Shown here in pieces: positions 21,747-33,100 of a stretch of DNA of 64,000 nt. Position numbers and translations under genes: made by a program. The stretch's first letter is position 1, and every line of letters starts with the position of its first letter. This stretch comes from Phytophthora hibernalis (lineage: Eukaryota; Oomycota; Peronosporomycetes; Peronosporales; Peronosporaceae), in NCBI GenBank assembly GCA_012656075.1, contig JAAKBF010000203.1:434001-498000 (forward strand), given 5' to 3'. The notes below the pieces were generated by a model, which ran no database searches, had not been told where the DNA came from, and worked only from the letters and a program-made list of their open reading frames with translations.

Positions 21747-22530
21747 TCAGGTCGTCGACATCTTCATCGGAGATAATCCAAAGGTTGATTCGTCGAAGTT
21801 GACATCGCGACTGATAACCACCTGCCCCGCCTCGATGTCATAAAGTCGATACGCCTTGGACACTTCTTCGTAGCCGAGGAACAGTCCGGCGCGAGCCTTG
21901 GGGTCCCACTTGAGTCGTTTTTCCTTCGGAGTCAAAACGTACGTCCGGCAGCCAAATACACGCATGTGCTTGACACTTGGCTTGGACTTGTGCGCGATCT
22001 CGAACGGAGTCTTGTGCTCGATCTTGGGGACGGCAGCCGATTTTTCACGTAGATGGCCGTCATCGCCGCCTCAGCCCAGAAACACTTGTCCAGCTTAACA
22101 TACTGCGGTCGATCGTGACGATGGTCCGGATGGCGCGCTCTGCTGTGCCGTTGGTCTGGTGCGCGTACGGGGCCGTGGTTTGCTGCTCGATACCTTGATC
22201 TTCGTAGAAGGCCTTGAGCGAGTTGGTCGCAAACTCACGAGCTCCGTCGTGTCGCACAAACTTGACCTTCTTGCCGAATTGCGTCTGCACCTTGGTGATG
22301 TACTTCTTGATGCAATCTTCGCTCTCCGACTTGACACGCAGACAGAAACCCTTCATGCATCCGCTGGCTTCGTCCACGATCAGCAGTAGATACTTGCTGC
22401 CGCCCAGCGAGATTTTCTCCATGGGTCCGCAGATGTCGAAGTGGAGCAGCTCAAACGTGTCGTAGCGATGCTTGTCACGGTTGCTTGAAACGGTTTTTGG
22501 ACCATCTTCCCTTGCTGGCAACCGCGACAC
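21747..22530 (-). pseudogene. Copia integrase, frame-broken
   Basis: Two overlapping frames together cover the integrase. 22060-22530 has LLHFDICGPM, RHDGAREFA and HQTNGTAERAIRT (D-D-E residues present) and then loses frame. 21747-21965 continues with MRVFGCRTYVLTPKEKR, LFLGYEEVSKAYRLYD and VVISRDVNFDES, a standard integrase C-terminal block. The break near 22060 is a frame change, so no continuous integrase is made here. Confidence 0.8.
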
Positions 22531-23180
22531 ATGCTTGGTCCACTCGACTTGGAGGGTGCCGTCGCGTCCTTGATCATGTTGTTGTCGACCATCTTGCGAA
22601 GCACCTCCACCGGAGCATGACCCATACGCGCGTGCAGGTCGACTGTTCTTCCACTTGTCGCCGCATTCGCCGATCGCTGAGGCGTCCGAAGCCAGTAGAG
22701 GCCATCCACGAGGTCCGCCGTCGCCACCACTTGGTTCGAACCCTTGCGCGAAACGTGCATGTTGGTGCCGTCGAACACCACTTGGAACTTGCCGTGCTTG
22801 TTGATCTGCGGCACCGAGAGCAGATTCTTGCTCATGTCCGGCACGTACAGCGCGTTCTTGATCTCGATCTCGCGCTCGTCGCCGTTGGGCAGAACCACTC
22901 GTTCCACGATGGTTCCCACACCCTTGATGGCCGCTTTGTTGCCGTCGGCCACCGAAACTCCACCTTCATCTCGCTCGATCAAGTGAGCGAACTTGGACTT
23001 GTCATTGCAGATGTGGTGCGTTGCGCCGCTGTCGACCGCCCACATCCCGGACACATTCTTTCCCGTCGAAACTCCACACTCCAGGAAATCGCGAACGCCA
23101 CTCGATCGTAGTCGTAGTCGTCGCTGTCGTTTCTCCACTGGATGTTGTTGGCCCTGCGTCCACCATTGCCGCCGCGTCAT
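22380..23180 (-). pseudogene. Copia protease and pre-integrase region
   Basis: Shows the aspartic protease motif AVDSGATHHIC, then LYVPDMSKNLLSVPQI, and the GAG-pre-integrase block with LHARMGHAP and MCRGCQQGKM (H-x-H/C-x2-C zinc site). The frame then shifts at about 22500, where the integrase frame takes over. Confidence 0.8.
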
Positions 23181-24012
23181 GGCCCTCGGTTTTCATCCTT
23201 CTGCTTGGTCCAGCACTTGGCAACCGTGTGCCTCAATTTCCCGCAGTACGTGCACTGGCGAGACTCTCGGTCGGTCGTGAACACTTTGGCCGCGTCCTCC
23301 GTTTTCACCGTCGCCGTCTTCTCGCCTTGCTGCTTGATGTGCTCGTTCGTGAGCACCTTCACAACGTCTTGCGTGCGTAGCTCTGCTATGCTCATCTCCA
23401 GGTTCAGTACGACGTTCTCGTAGCTCTTGGGAGACTGCGCAACAAGCAGATCGCCACGTCTTCATCCTCCATCTTGGCGCCGATGCTGCTGAGCTTGGCG
23501 TTGATGTTGAGGACCTCATTGCAGTGATGCAAGACATTCCCGCCTTCCGACATCTCCATGCTGAAGAGCTGCCGCTTCAAGTAGAAGCGACCAGCCTTCT
23601 GCGATCCATCGTACTGCGTCTTCAGGTGCGACTACGCAACCCACGCTTCCTCGCAGTCGTCGACCACATGGTGGTAGTCCGCGTCCATGTGGAGCAGCAT
23701 CAGTCCGAACGCGATGTTGCTCGACTTGACGTAGTCGTCCTTGGCCCGCGAGTCGGTGAAGCTTGGCGTCGTCTCCCGGTTCACGACTCGCCACACCGAC
23801 TTGGTCAGGAACACGCCACGCATGTAGCGGTTCCACGTCGCGTAGTTGTCTCCGTTGAACTTGTCGATGGAGACCTTGGTGCTGGCATCGTGGGCAGAGG
23901 ACATGGTGCTTGGGCTCATAACCTGATGGTTGGTTTGGATCTTGAACGAAGCTTGACGGAGCGGAGGGAGGACAGCACTCTGGACGAGACTGGAGCAAGG
24001 ACACTTGACCAC
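23181..24012 (-). pseudogene. Copia gag with zinc knuckle, frame-broken
   Basis: The start (about 23910 in element orientation, with VSIDKFNGDNYATW and VNRETTP) is the UBN2-type Copia gag. A stop interrupts it at about 23632. Downstream pieces give YLKRQLFSMEMSEGGN and a CCHC zinc knuckle CTYCGKLRHTVAKC at about 23245. It would form the element's capsid if intact. Confidence 0.75.
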
Positions 24013-24232
24013 TTGAGGGGAAGAAAGAAGATTCGAAAGTGATTGATTGATCAGAGTTACTTTAGCTAGCCTACCACATAGACACGCAGTTTGCGTCCAA
24101 TCATTCTACTCGTCCAATCATTGGTGGCGTAATCGACTTACCGTAATCACCGTAATCATCGTGGGTTCGGATTGGACCGGTTCGGGCTAACCGGTTCACG
24201 GTCAATAACCGATACCAAACAGGTAACCCTCA
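23936..24232 (-). repeat. Copia LTR (5' LTR in element orientation)
   Basis: 297 bp, the partner of 19614-19910, same boundaries and about 98% identical by eye. The near-identity of the two LTRs implies a recent insertion. Confidence 0.92.
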
Positions 24233-24621
24233 ATAAATCTGTTTAATATTGCCGATATCTGCTTGCAGAATGCAATCACTTATCAGTACTGAGAGATGCC
24301 AAAATCTGATCACTTATCATTTCATATCAATTAAGAAGGGCTCAATTTTGGGTGGGACGACTGTACCGGTATACATGTTTACATTACCGGTATGCAATAA
24401 TTTGACGGGCGTTACTGCAACATAATTTCGACATCATGACAGCTCTTACCGCAACATAACAGGCTTCCGCAACACAACAACCTCAACCCGAAAAACAGAA
24501 GAGTGCATCTAATTCGTTGAAATCTCTTTCAGTACCATCTTTTCATTGGCTAAATATATCTTGCCGATCAGATTCCCCTTCTCTTCAAAGCAGCATCATC
24601 ATTTCCTCCATCTTGACAAGC
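24233..24621. other. promoter-side intergenic region of cofilin
   Basis: AT-rich. Contains two ACCGGTAT words about 25 bp apart (24365-24392), like those near 9600 and 10580, and repeated CGCAACATAACA/CGCAACACAACA words at 24410-24482. The part nearest the gene has TTTTCATTGGCTAAAT, resembling an oomycete-type transcription start context (TCATT). That is a guess. Confidence 0.4.
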
Positions 24622-25118
24622 ATGGCGGAGCCCCACATGAAGACGGCGGGTGTGGCCCCATACATCCGCATCGACCCCAATGTTCCAGCTAGCGCCATCG
24701 CGCCCACTGACGCTGTGGTGGCCGAGTTCAAACAGCTCAAGATGCGGCGCAAGTACCGCTACGTGTTCTTCCGCATCGACGGCGACAAGGTGGTCGTGGC
24801 CGACACGGCGCCCCCTCCGCCTCGTTCGCCGACTTCAACGCCGCGCTGCCTGACTCGGACTGTCGCTACGCCGTGTACGACCACGAGTTCCTGACGGCCG
24901 ACGGTCGCAAGACCAGCAAGCTCTTCTTCGTCACGTGGATCCCGCAGAACTCGCACCCGGGTTTCAAGATGGCCTACACGCACGCCAAGAGCGCCGTGCA
25001 GAGCGTGTGCGAGGGCTGCTTCGAGGTCAGCGCCGTCGTCAAGAAGGAGGTGGCGCAGGGTATGGACATCGCGGACGGACACGCCTCCGACTCGGACAGC
25101 GAGTTCGAGGATGACTAA
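24622..25118 (+). CDS. ADF/cofilin, one frame break
   Basis: Actin-depolymerising factor that binds and severs actin filaments. Recognisable blocks are VVAEFKQLKMRRKYRYVFFR, DSDCRYAVYDHEF and KLFFVTWIPQNSHPGFKMAY, the actin-binding long helix region. The frame breaks at a run of five C at 24811-24815. One more C would join the two halves into about 165 residues, the ordinary fold plus a short acidic tail (DSDSEFEDD). The gene is single-exon here and ends 74 bp from the convergent PHD gene. The break is most simply a missing base in the data. Confidence 0.88.
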
Positions 25119-25192
25119 GGGCAGAGTTAACATTACAGTAGGTAGGTGACACAATGTCGTTGCTTTGCTCCTACAGGTTACGGTGGCCATAT

Positions 25193-27746
25193 TCATTTTG
25201 ACGACGTGGCCTTGAGGTGCTGTCGCTGCTTGTTGCGCATCGCCAGCATTTGCTTCTTGAGCGCGCGCTCCGCCTCGAGGGTCATACGCTTGCGCTCCTT
25301 CTCGCGGTGCTCCTGGGCCTCGTGTTCCACGCGCTTGCGCTTCTCGTTGCGAGCCCTGTCCACGGCGCGGGTGTGCTTGATATACACGAACCGCGTGTAC
25401 TCCTGTGTGAGCATGCGCAGCACCGCCACGCCCGGCCCACTGCGGTGGACGAGCATGTCGTGAGCGGTCTCCATTTCGTGAGCGCGTACGAATCGTAGGG
25501 ACGCACGACGTGCATTGCTTCGTTGAAAAGAGACTGGACTGCCGGCGTCACAAGCGGGCTGTTTATCGACTTTGGCGATCGCGCGGTAGAAGCAGCAACC
25601 AGGGTGGGTGCAGGGTTTTCTGTTCCAGGCGTCACTTTGACGACACCATTGGTATCGGGTTTTGTATCCGCTGGCGCTGTCGTTGTATCTGCAGCCGTAT
25701 TTTCAGACGAGGTGGTCCCACCATTTACAGTAGCCTCCGAAGCATTTGCGATGACTTTGCTGGCGGGCGAAGGAGCCTTTTCTGCATGTAGTTGCTTGTT
25801 TGCCGGAGAAGTAGCCGAGATCGGAGCTGCCGCCGGCTTTAAAGTTGAACTACCGACAAGGCGTATGATTTGCGCAACACAAGCAAGCCACCTTGTCGTG
25901 CGCTGGACATTGATCCGATCCATCTTCGGTGGCCCCAATGCCTGCTGAGCTGCTGCATGTTGTACCGACACACTGTTGTTTGGTCTCCAACTATCCATCG
26001 ATTTCGGTGGTTTGCGGGAGGATGAAGTCGATGTGGTGCCGTACGAATAGCCACTATACCCTTTGGCACCGACAGGGTTAATGTAGCAGCCATTCTGCAC
26101 AAACTTGCTCTCCTTTTTCTCGAAATCTAACCTCTTCGCTTCCTTGCGGGACGCAATGAGACCACGTGCGTCAACTGGAGCTTGGCACACGCCACAAATA
26201 ATGTCATCGGTCATGCTTGGGAGACCCTTAGGCAGGGTGATGTCTTTTCGCACTCCGTCCTGCACGATCGATATCGCCTTTCGCTTCTTCTTAGTAATAT
26301 TCCCCGCCACTGGCAAATATCGTTCGCGTTCGCGAGTGTTGGCCAGGCGCTTCGTGCATCTCCAGTGTTGGACGTGAGGAATAGCAGATTCGTCACCTCC
26401 AGTGCAATAGAACAGGTGCTGCCGCTCATGAAAAGGGTCTAGACACACATCACAAGCGTACTGCTGGCTGAACGGGCCAGGGTACTTGGTCGCGTACCTC
26501 GGCGGGTTAAACACTCTCTCGAGTCGGCGAAACAGCTTCTTATCATCAACGATGTCTTGGGCTGGGGTCGGTGGCAGAGCGTACACCTTTTCTAGTTGTG
26601 GGACGTGACTCAAGAAGAATTGAAGTACCTGGAGATGTTTTACGTTGTAGTCGGCCGGCTCCGCTTTGCTGGTACGCAGGCCCTTGTTGCAGTACCCAAC
26701 CACCAAGGTCGCCAGGTCGCGAATCACCGCAGAAGCACTGGTATACGTCGGCATGTGCTTTGCAACAGTGCCAAATCGACGCATGTCATCTCGTCCCACA
26801 AGCAACCGAATGGGGCGCGTAATTAACTTCGCTAAAAGATCACCAATATCTTCTGTACACTCGCGATGTCGGTCACAGTACGCGTGAAATTGCGGAATTC
26901 CAGCACTCCGAAGCTCTACGTATCCATTTCCTTGGTGGGCGCACATGGCATGAAAACACCGTGCGCAGTTGACGCGCCGGCATTGTATACGAACCCCAGC
27001 AGTCGATTGGCAGAAGCAGCACTCGCTCGGAGGCAGCTCTCGCATCAATATTTCGTCAGCACCCGGCATCCCCTTTTGACCTCTTCATCGACAACCCCAT
27101 TCTTCTCAGCCTCGCCATCTGCGCTATCTGTCGATGTTTCCTTCTCCAACTCTTTCTTCTTCGGCGGCGTCTCAATCCGCTCGCAAGTGCTCTCCTTGGC
27201 CGTGTGGGCAGCCAACCGGCGTGGATCCCAATTGATGCACAGCACGTGGCCAAACTTCACCGCCTCCGAAGGCTCTTTATCACCGTCCAACTCGCCACAT
27301 CGACTCCAAAATGCGTCTGCCGTCGTCTTCACAACCTTCAGCGCTGCTTCACCACCTGCCTTCCCGCAATACACGCACTTGGCCGCCCGTCGCTCGACTC
27401 CACGTCGACAGCAGTCACACTTCCAATCAGAGCTCTTCATTGCTTCGTCTTCCTTCACTGTATCCGCACTGGTTTCACCCCCTCCGTCTTCTGCAGCTGG
27501 CAACACGTCGGCGTAGCAGCTCTCGTGGACTGCGACTTTGCAGCCCGCGCATACGCGCAATTCGTCGACTCGAGGGGCGCTTTCCACGTGGTGACACTCA
27601 CAACACTTTGGATCCTGTTCTGACTCTGGTTTCTGCTCCATTGCGACGTCCTCAGAGGCGCTAGGTACCTCTTTTTCTAAGGTGCCCTGCGCGCCAACCG
27701 CCGCGTCGACGTCGCATTCGGATTTCTCGGGTTCTACGGCCTCCAT
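25193..27746 (-). CDS. PHD / extended-PHD finger chromatin protein (PHF14-like layout), two frame breaks
   Basis: The N-terminus has a PHD-type cluster (CCECHHV, CAGCKVAVHESCYA), then CDCCRRG and CVYCGKAGG, an FGHVLCINWDP block, and an extended PHD (CCFCQSTAGVRIQC, CFHAMCAHQGNGYVEL, HAYCDRH). This PHD-knuckle-ePHD order reads unmodified or methylated histone H3 tails in Jade/BRPF/PHF14 proteins. A further cysteine-rich finger (YACDVCLDPFHE...) follows, then a Ser/Thr/Ala-rich linker and a basic coiled-coil C-terminus (AQEHREKERKRM). Frame breaks lie at 27070-27077 (a CCCC/TTTT run) and at 25474-25476 (a TTT run); one added base at each joins the pieces into about 850 residues. No SET, bromo or acetyltransferase domain is seen. 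Confidence 0.8.
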
Positions 27747-28049
27747 GGCGACGTCGGAGGCCGCATTAAACGCATCGACGTCCTGCGCATCTTCTGCTGT
27801 ATTGAATGCGGCTCTGGACCCGCCGAGGCGGCTCTGGACGTGTCCGCAACCTCCGTCTCTTTAGGCGACTGCATCGGAGACAGCCGTTCTTGAGATACCT
27901 GCGCCCCCATCGCAATTTGTCTGGAGCCGGGTATAGGGGAATTTTGTCTGGATCAGGGAAAATTCGGGTAAACTGGAGCAGGGAATAGGGAAATATATTT
28001 TGTGATTTGAGCCGGACTATTTTGATGACTGAAAGTTGAAGCGCCACTG
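27747..28049. other. intergenic region
   Basis: Lies between the start of the PHD gene and the stop of the SERINC-like gene, both on the minus strand. It holds GTTTAAACTGG/CTGGAGC-like short repeats but no recognised gene. Presumably the PHD promoter and the SERINC 3' UTR. Confidence 0.4.
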
Positions 28050-30013
28050 CTAGCTGAAGTCCCTGTCCGGGAAGAGTTTGGGTGCGATGAGCGTCCAGGA
28101 GAAGAGGAGGATCGTGACCCATTGCGCGACGATCTTGACCCACATGGAGACGTCGTTGGATGAGCTGCAATAGTACAAAGTGGTTGTGTTAGATGGCGGA
28201 TTTAGGGCAATGCAGGATTGTGTCGTACCCATCAGCAGAGTCCCAGTCTGTGAGAACCATGGCCATGTACAGTCCGGCGAGGCACATCATACTGTAGAAC
28301 TGCCACGGTTCATGAACGAGTTCTCGAGTTGGCTGAGAAGGCTCGACGCTTGTTCCCGCTGGAGCTAGTGTGGGGCTTTCGTCCGTGTGTTGGGCAGCGT
28401 GCACGTCGACGACAACGACGCCAGCGAATTGATGGTGGTCGTCACTAACCGGTCGAGCGATAGGGTAGTTTCTATGTGGTGGTGCTCGTCTGTGGTGAAC
28501 GAGCAGCTTGGCGGCTGCACTAGAGGTGCGCCAGCTTGTCCACGTCATCGCAAAGGCTGCTATCACCGCATTGACAATCATACTTACGTTATCGGTATTT
28601 GCAGATTCTTCGTCTTCTGGAGAAGTTGGTGGACGATGACGGTGTTCACAGCTTTTGTCTGGATTGCTAACTAGTGCTTGCCAGCACATGAGAACCAAGT
28701 AGGCTGAGATTGCGCATGGTGGTAGCAAGCCCACCTCCAGCCAATTGGAGACTGAAAGGATGAACGAACATATCAGTGCCCACCATCTAAATGGTCTACG
28801 ATACAGAACAAACCTTACCGCATATAATAATTAAAAGACCGGCAGCTACGCTCGTGATAGTCGTGAACGCAACCCCCAGGGAACAATCCCCAAAACGTAT
28901 GTACTGAGCATCATTGTGCACAATTCGTGAGTCAAAACACGACAAGCATGCGTTTCTGACAGGTTACACACTAACCAAGTAGGCGATGCCAACACCTACA
29001 GCAACAAGTGAGCCCACACACCCACCCAAGAAGGCTGTTTTCCTGCGAAGTCAAACCTTTTAGGCATTGCACCTTACACGAGGGCATCGCAGAACTGTCG
29101 TAGCGTACCACAAGCACACGCTTCCGACACATAATCCCTTGCTCACATCACCCTGCGCCTTGTTTTCTTCGGCACGTCCAATCCCTTCTAGCACTATATC
29201 TCGCACTTGATCTAATAGTTGACGCAGTTGGTGGAAGTGGGGAAGAAATAGTTAGTCTTCGGGGAGTAGTATTGTCCAGCAAAAATTCTCAGTCTCACAT
29301 GAAACGCTGACAATGGAGAAGATCTGAAAGAAGATGAAAAATCCGGACGCGACTCTCGAGAAAGTCACATACCCGTCAAAGAAGACTAAACATCATACAT
29401 TCCACAGATATGAGTGAGTGCACATTTAAGCTCATCCCGATGCAGGAGATTGCACCGTTCGGGATGTAGAAGGAACCAACGAGCAGTGCGATCAACACTG
29501 GTAGCTCGATCCAAATTAAAATCATCAAAGCACGTGCGCGTGGCTGCACCCAGCCAAAACGACTTAGCAGTGCGCGCAGCAAGAAGAAGATTGAGATGCT
29601 GAAGCTGGCACGGAAGATGATCTGGTTGCCCTGGCATGATGCGTTGTCGGTGTGATCACAGTCGCTGAATGTCCCGAACGAAGAGAGTAAACCTGCAACG
29701 AGCAACGATTAGAGAGCACATTGACCTCCCAGCATGACCACTCACCTCTGCCGATGGTCTTGAACATGGTCGCGAAGATGGCGTTGCAGAAGAACAGCGC
29801 CATGTAGAGTCCCCGCAGCCAATTGATCTCAATCCTGAACAGTGGGGCATCGTGGTCGTCGGTGTATCGTCAAATTCGTCCAGGCGAGTCCAGTGCTACA
29901 ATCAGCCCTTCCAGCCTCCCCGCTCCTCAGAAGTGCAATCCATGTCAAAGCAGTAAATATAGCGACCTTTCAACATCAGTTTTCGCAGGTCCAATAAAGT
30001 GGTACACATTCAT
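28050..30013 (-). CDS. SERINC/TMS1-family multi-pass membrane protein, multi-exon
   Basis: Serine-incorporator family protein of plasma or endosomal membranes. Family landmarks in order are a first membrane segment (YLLL then TWIALL), LRGLYMALFFCNAIF, FRASFSISIFFLLRALL, a LVGSFYIPNGA block, AYLVLMCWQALVSNPDKSC, EPWQFYSMMCLAGLYMAMVLTDW, and the C-terminal SMWVKIVAQWVTILLFSWTL ending in RDFS. At least seven exons are needed. Clear introns include 29693-29745 and one ending just before 28166. Exon 1 shows three apparent missing bases (AAA at 29947-29949, AAA at 29872-29874, GGGG at 29844-29847). The start is uncertain: the frame is open upstream to about 30045 and an earlier exon is possible. 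The exon junction near 29400 is unresolved. Confidence 0.8.
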
Positions 30014-30163
30014 TTTCACAATACCCGCTGGGCTTTTTGTGGTGCCAGTGGCCACTCACACATTCTCGGGCACCGAACCATCGGATCAAGGTAGAACTCT
30101 ACATCTCTTCCTCTATGACACACCGGAGTGCATGACTAACCACTACTCGTACAGGGGCTGGCG

Positions 30164-33100
30164 ATGGCGACCAAGAGAGGACGGTCTCTGTCCTCAACGG
30201 ACGACTCGCCGCCTTCCAAGCGCACGCAGAACAACGAGACCGCTTTTAATACCGGAGACTATCAACTAAATCTCCATCCCAATGTCACCAACGAAGCTAC
30301 AACTGCAGTCCATACTAATTCTATAGTATCCGAGAGTTCTGATCCAATTGCAGAGGCTCCAGTGGCTCCAGTGGAAGCTCAAGAAAATGCCCAACAGGAT
30401 GTTGAGACGATGTTGGAGGCAAATGAGAACCTGGTGCCGACTGTGGGGTTGATGGTGGTCGCACCGGAGTTTAACGCGGCCTATGCCTCGTGGGAGGCCT
30501 TTGATGCAGAGCTGAAGGAGTACGCTAAGGCCACGTACCAGCTGTATGTGATCCGCTCGACGACGTCGGTGAAGCGCCGCAATTTGAAGATCGCAGAGAG
30601 TGTGGCGAGAGGAGACACTACTCATGCTGCTTTGTTGGGGAAGGGATTGGAGGTGGGAGGTCCAGATGTGAATGCGGAGCAAGCGGCGGAGCGGACGTTC
30701 ATCCCCGAACAGTTCCAGTGGTACTCCAAATCGCTCAAGTGTACACACGGTTGGAAAGACCGCCATCGCGGCACTGGGAAGCGGGGTTCTGGAGTGGTGA
30801 GATCGACGAGTTGTCCTGCCAAGATGTGCGTGACACTTCAGCATCGAGGAGCGGGCCCTGACGGCTGGAAAGTGGTTGTGACCAAGCACGTGCGGACGCA
30901 TAACCACCAGCTATCCAAGGAGCTGTATCTGTACTACACTGAGAATCGGCGCATCTACGATCCTGAACTACTTGCTGCAGTTGGTGATGGATCTGCTGCT
31001 GCGACCGGGACCGCGACATCCTCCAATACCTTGGTCAATGCCCACTTGACATCCTTGATGGACCAGGCAAATCAACGAGCTGGGTTTTCCGCATCCTCAC
31101 ATCCAGTGAAGATGCAACTGCGCAGCAAGCTTCGTCGATGACATTTGTTGTGTCTGAGGCATTAGCTTCGTCAACTTCTGTTTCAAACGGAACCACTCCA
31201 GACGACCGCACAAATCAACTTGTGGCACTTCCCGAAGCAAGCAAAGGCAACTTTGTCATCCGACCACGCATCAGGACTGGGACGCCGTTAACAGCGATGC
31301 CCCCTCTAGGAGCAATGGTTTTGACACCGGGGACGATCCCTTCCAAAGCGATGGATGGTGGAGGCTTTTGTGTACCTCGAGTGTCGGTGAAGGTGCACCC
31401 GTCGTGGGACGCTTTCCATGACTACGTTGCGCAATACTCGTTTGATACAGCTCAAGTGTTTCGCACTCGATCAACTGTGTCTGTTGCTGCGAGGAACGCA
31501 AAATCCTAACATCCGTGACAACTAAGGCGGGAGCGCACAGACGTGATGTAGCAAGTTACGCTGCCTCATCACCAACGTCACGCCTGATACCAGAGGAGTA
31601 CAAATGGTTCTCGAAGCTGCTAATTTGCACATACGGTTGGAAGCGCAGAGCACGAATCAAGGATTCTCGTCTTGCTGGCGAACGTAGTGAAGGTGGCCCA
31701 TGCCCAGCTATGTTGCTTGCTCGGATGGAGCGCAACGTAGATGGTGAATGGAACGTCGTGATTAACCGCCAAGTGCAGGAGCACAATCACAAATTGAATG
31801 GCCATGTTGAGGAAACTGATGGAAGAAGCCACGAAGCAGTTGCAGCTATTATTGGTGATACTATTCGGGAGCTGGTGACGGCACCATCATTTGATTCAAC
31901 CCCAACTCAGTCTTCTCAAAGCGCAGATACGGCCGTTGAATTGGAATGTGAAACAATAACCACTGAAACAAGCGTCGGAAACACGACTGCGCCGCCTGAT
32001 GAACATCGCGAGATCGTCGTGCGTGTTCCCAAGCTCCAATCCATGTTTAATTCCTGGGATGATTTCCATGCGAGTCTTAAAGCTTACTCTGATTCCACTT
32101 ACCAGCTTTACCGCACGAGGACGACAAGTTCTACAAAGGGGAGAAACAAAAAGATTGCACAGATGAAGCGAGGTGGAGATGATAGCGCCGAAGGCAATTG
32201 CGGCAGCATAAGTGACCCCGAGACTACCTTGAGCGGAGCTAACGCAGCACGCAAAATTCCTGAATCATGGCGATGGTACTCGAAGACTCTGACGTGTACC
32301 CATGGCTGGAAGGAGCGGAACCGTGGAACAGGGAAGCGCAGTGCGCACGGTGTGCGTTCAACGGCCTGTCCTGTGAAGATTTGCGCCACCGTGCAACTTG
32401 TGAATCCGACCTCACGGCTGGAAAACGATACTGAATCTGGCGAAAACAACGGTTTGTCTAACAATTGCTGGCGCGTTGTGGTGACAAAGCATGTAGTGGA
32501 TCACAATCACAATTTGTCGCAGGAGTTGTATCAGCACTACTGCGAGAACCGTCGAATTTACGACCCAGAACTACTCGCGATCGATGCATCAAATGAGGGT
32601 GCTGTGGTTAAGCGTAAGGTATACCAAAACCCTGAACATGGCACAATATCTGGTGATCATCGCACCTTGCCGAGTGCCCAACCTGACGGAGACAAAATAG
32701 CTTCTCCATCCCCTATGTTTTCCACACAGCTAGAAGCAGGGCTAACAGAAGCTGTAAACCATGTGCAACTATTCGGGTCTCCTGGCAACAACCATGGAGT
32801 CGGAATTGGTGGAAATGGAGCGACCACCATGCAACAATCTACTGCCGCGATGTCTGGCTTCGTTGGTGGGACTCAACAAGTTGTGCCGTCAGTTGTTCTA
32901 CTACCGTACAGCACTCCTTCCTCTTACCTGCCAGGCCAAATGCAATCTTCAGTTCAGCAGCAACAACAGCAGCAACAGCATTATGAAGAGGAGAAACGAC
33001 AGTATCGGCAGCATGACGAATTCGTTCAAGTCCAGGCAACATTTGCTGGTAATATGGCTGAAGTCCAGCCCAAAAGAGGGAATGCAGGGAATGAGGGTGC

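Larger units (their letters stand above)
19614..24232 (-). mobile_element. LTR-bounded Copia retrotransposon, about 4.6 kb
   Basis: Two direct 297-bp repeats bound a complete gag-pol-like region on the minus strand. Read on that strand the LTRs begin TGAGGGTTACC and end AAGATCCA, giving the TG...CA ends of this class. A purine-rich tract containing GAGGGGGC lies just inside the 3' LTR (about 19914-19924 on the plus strand), as expected. The order gag, protease, integrase, reverse transcriptase, RNase H is that of Ty1/Copia. The coding part has several frame breaks. I see no clear 5-bp target duplication (AGGTA on one side, ATAAA on the other). It belongs to a different family from the element at 15.6-18.8 kb. 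Confidence 0.9.

Noticed and set aside
23524..24042. 172-codon plus-strand frame
   Set aside because: Antisense shadow of the Copia gag and LTR.
9540..24300. RXLR or Crinkler effector genes in the repeat island
   Set aside because: I looked for signal peptides followed by RXLR-EER or LFLAK motifs in the open frames and saw none.
26866..27516. 216-codon plus-strand frame
   Set aside because: Antisense of the PHD-finger gene; the cysteine clusters are only on the other strand.
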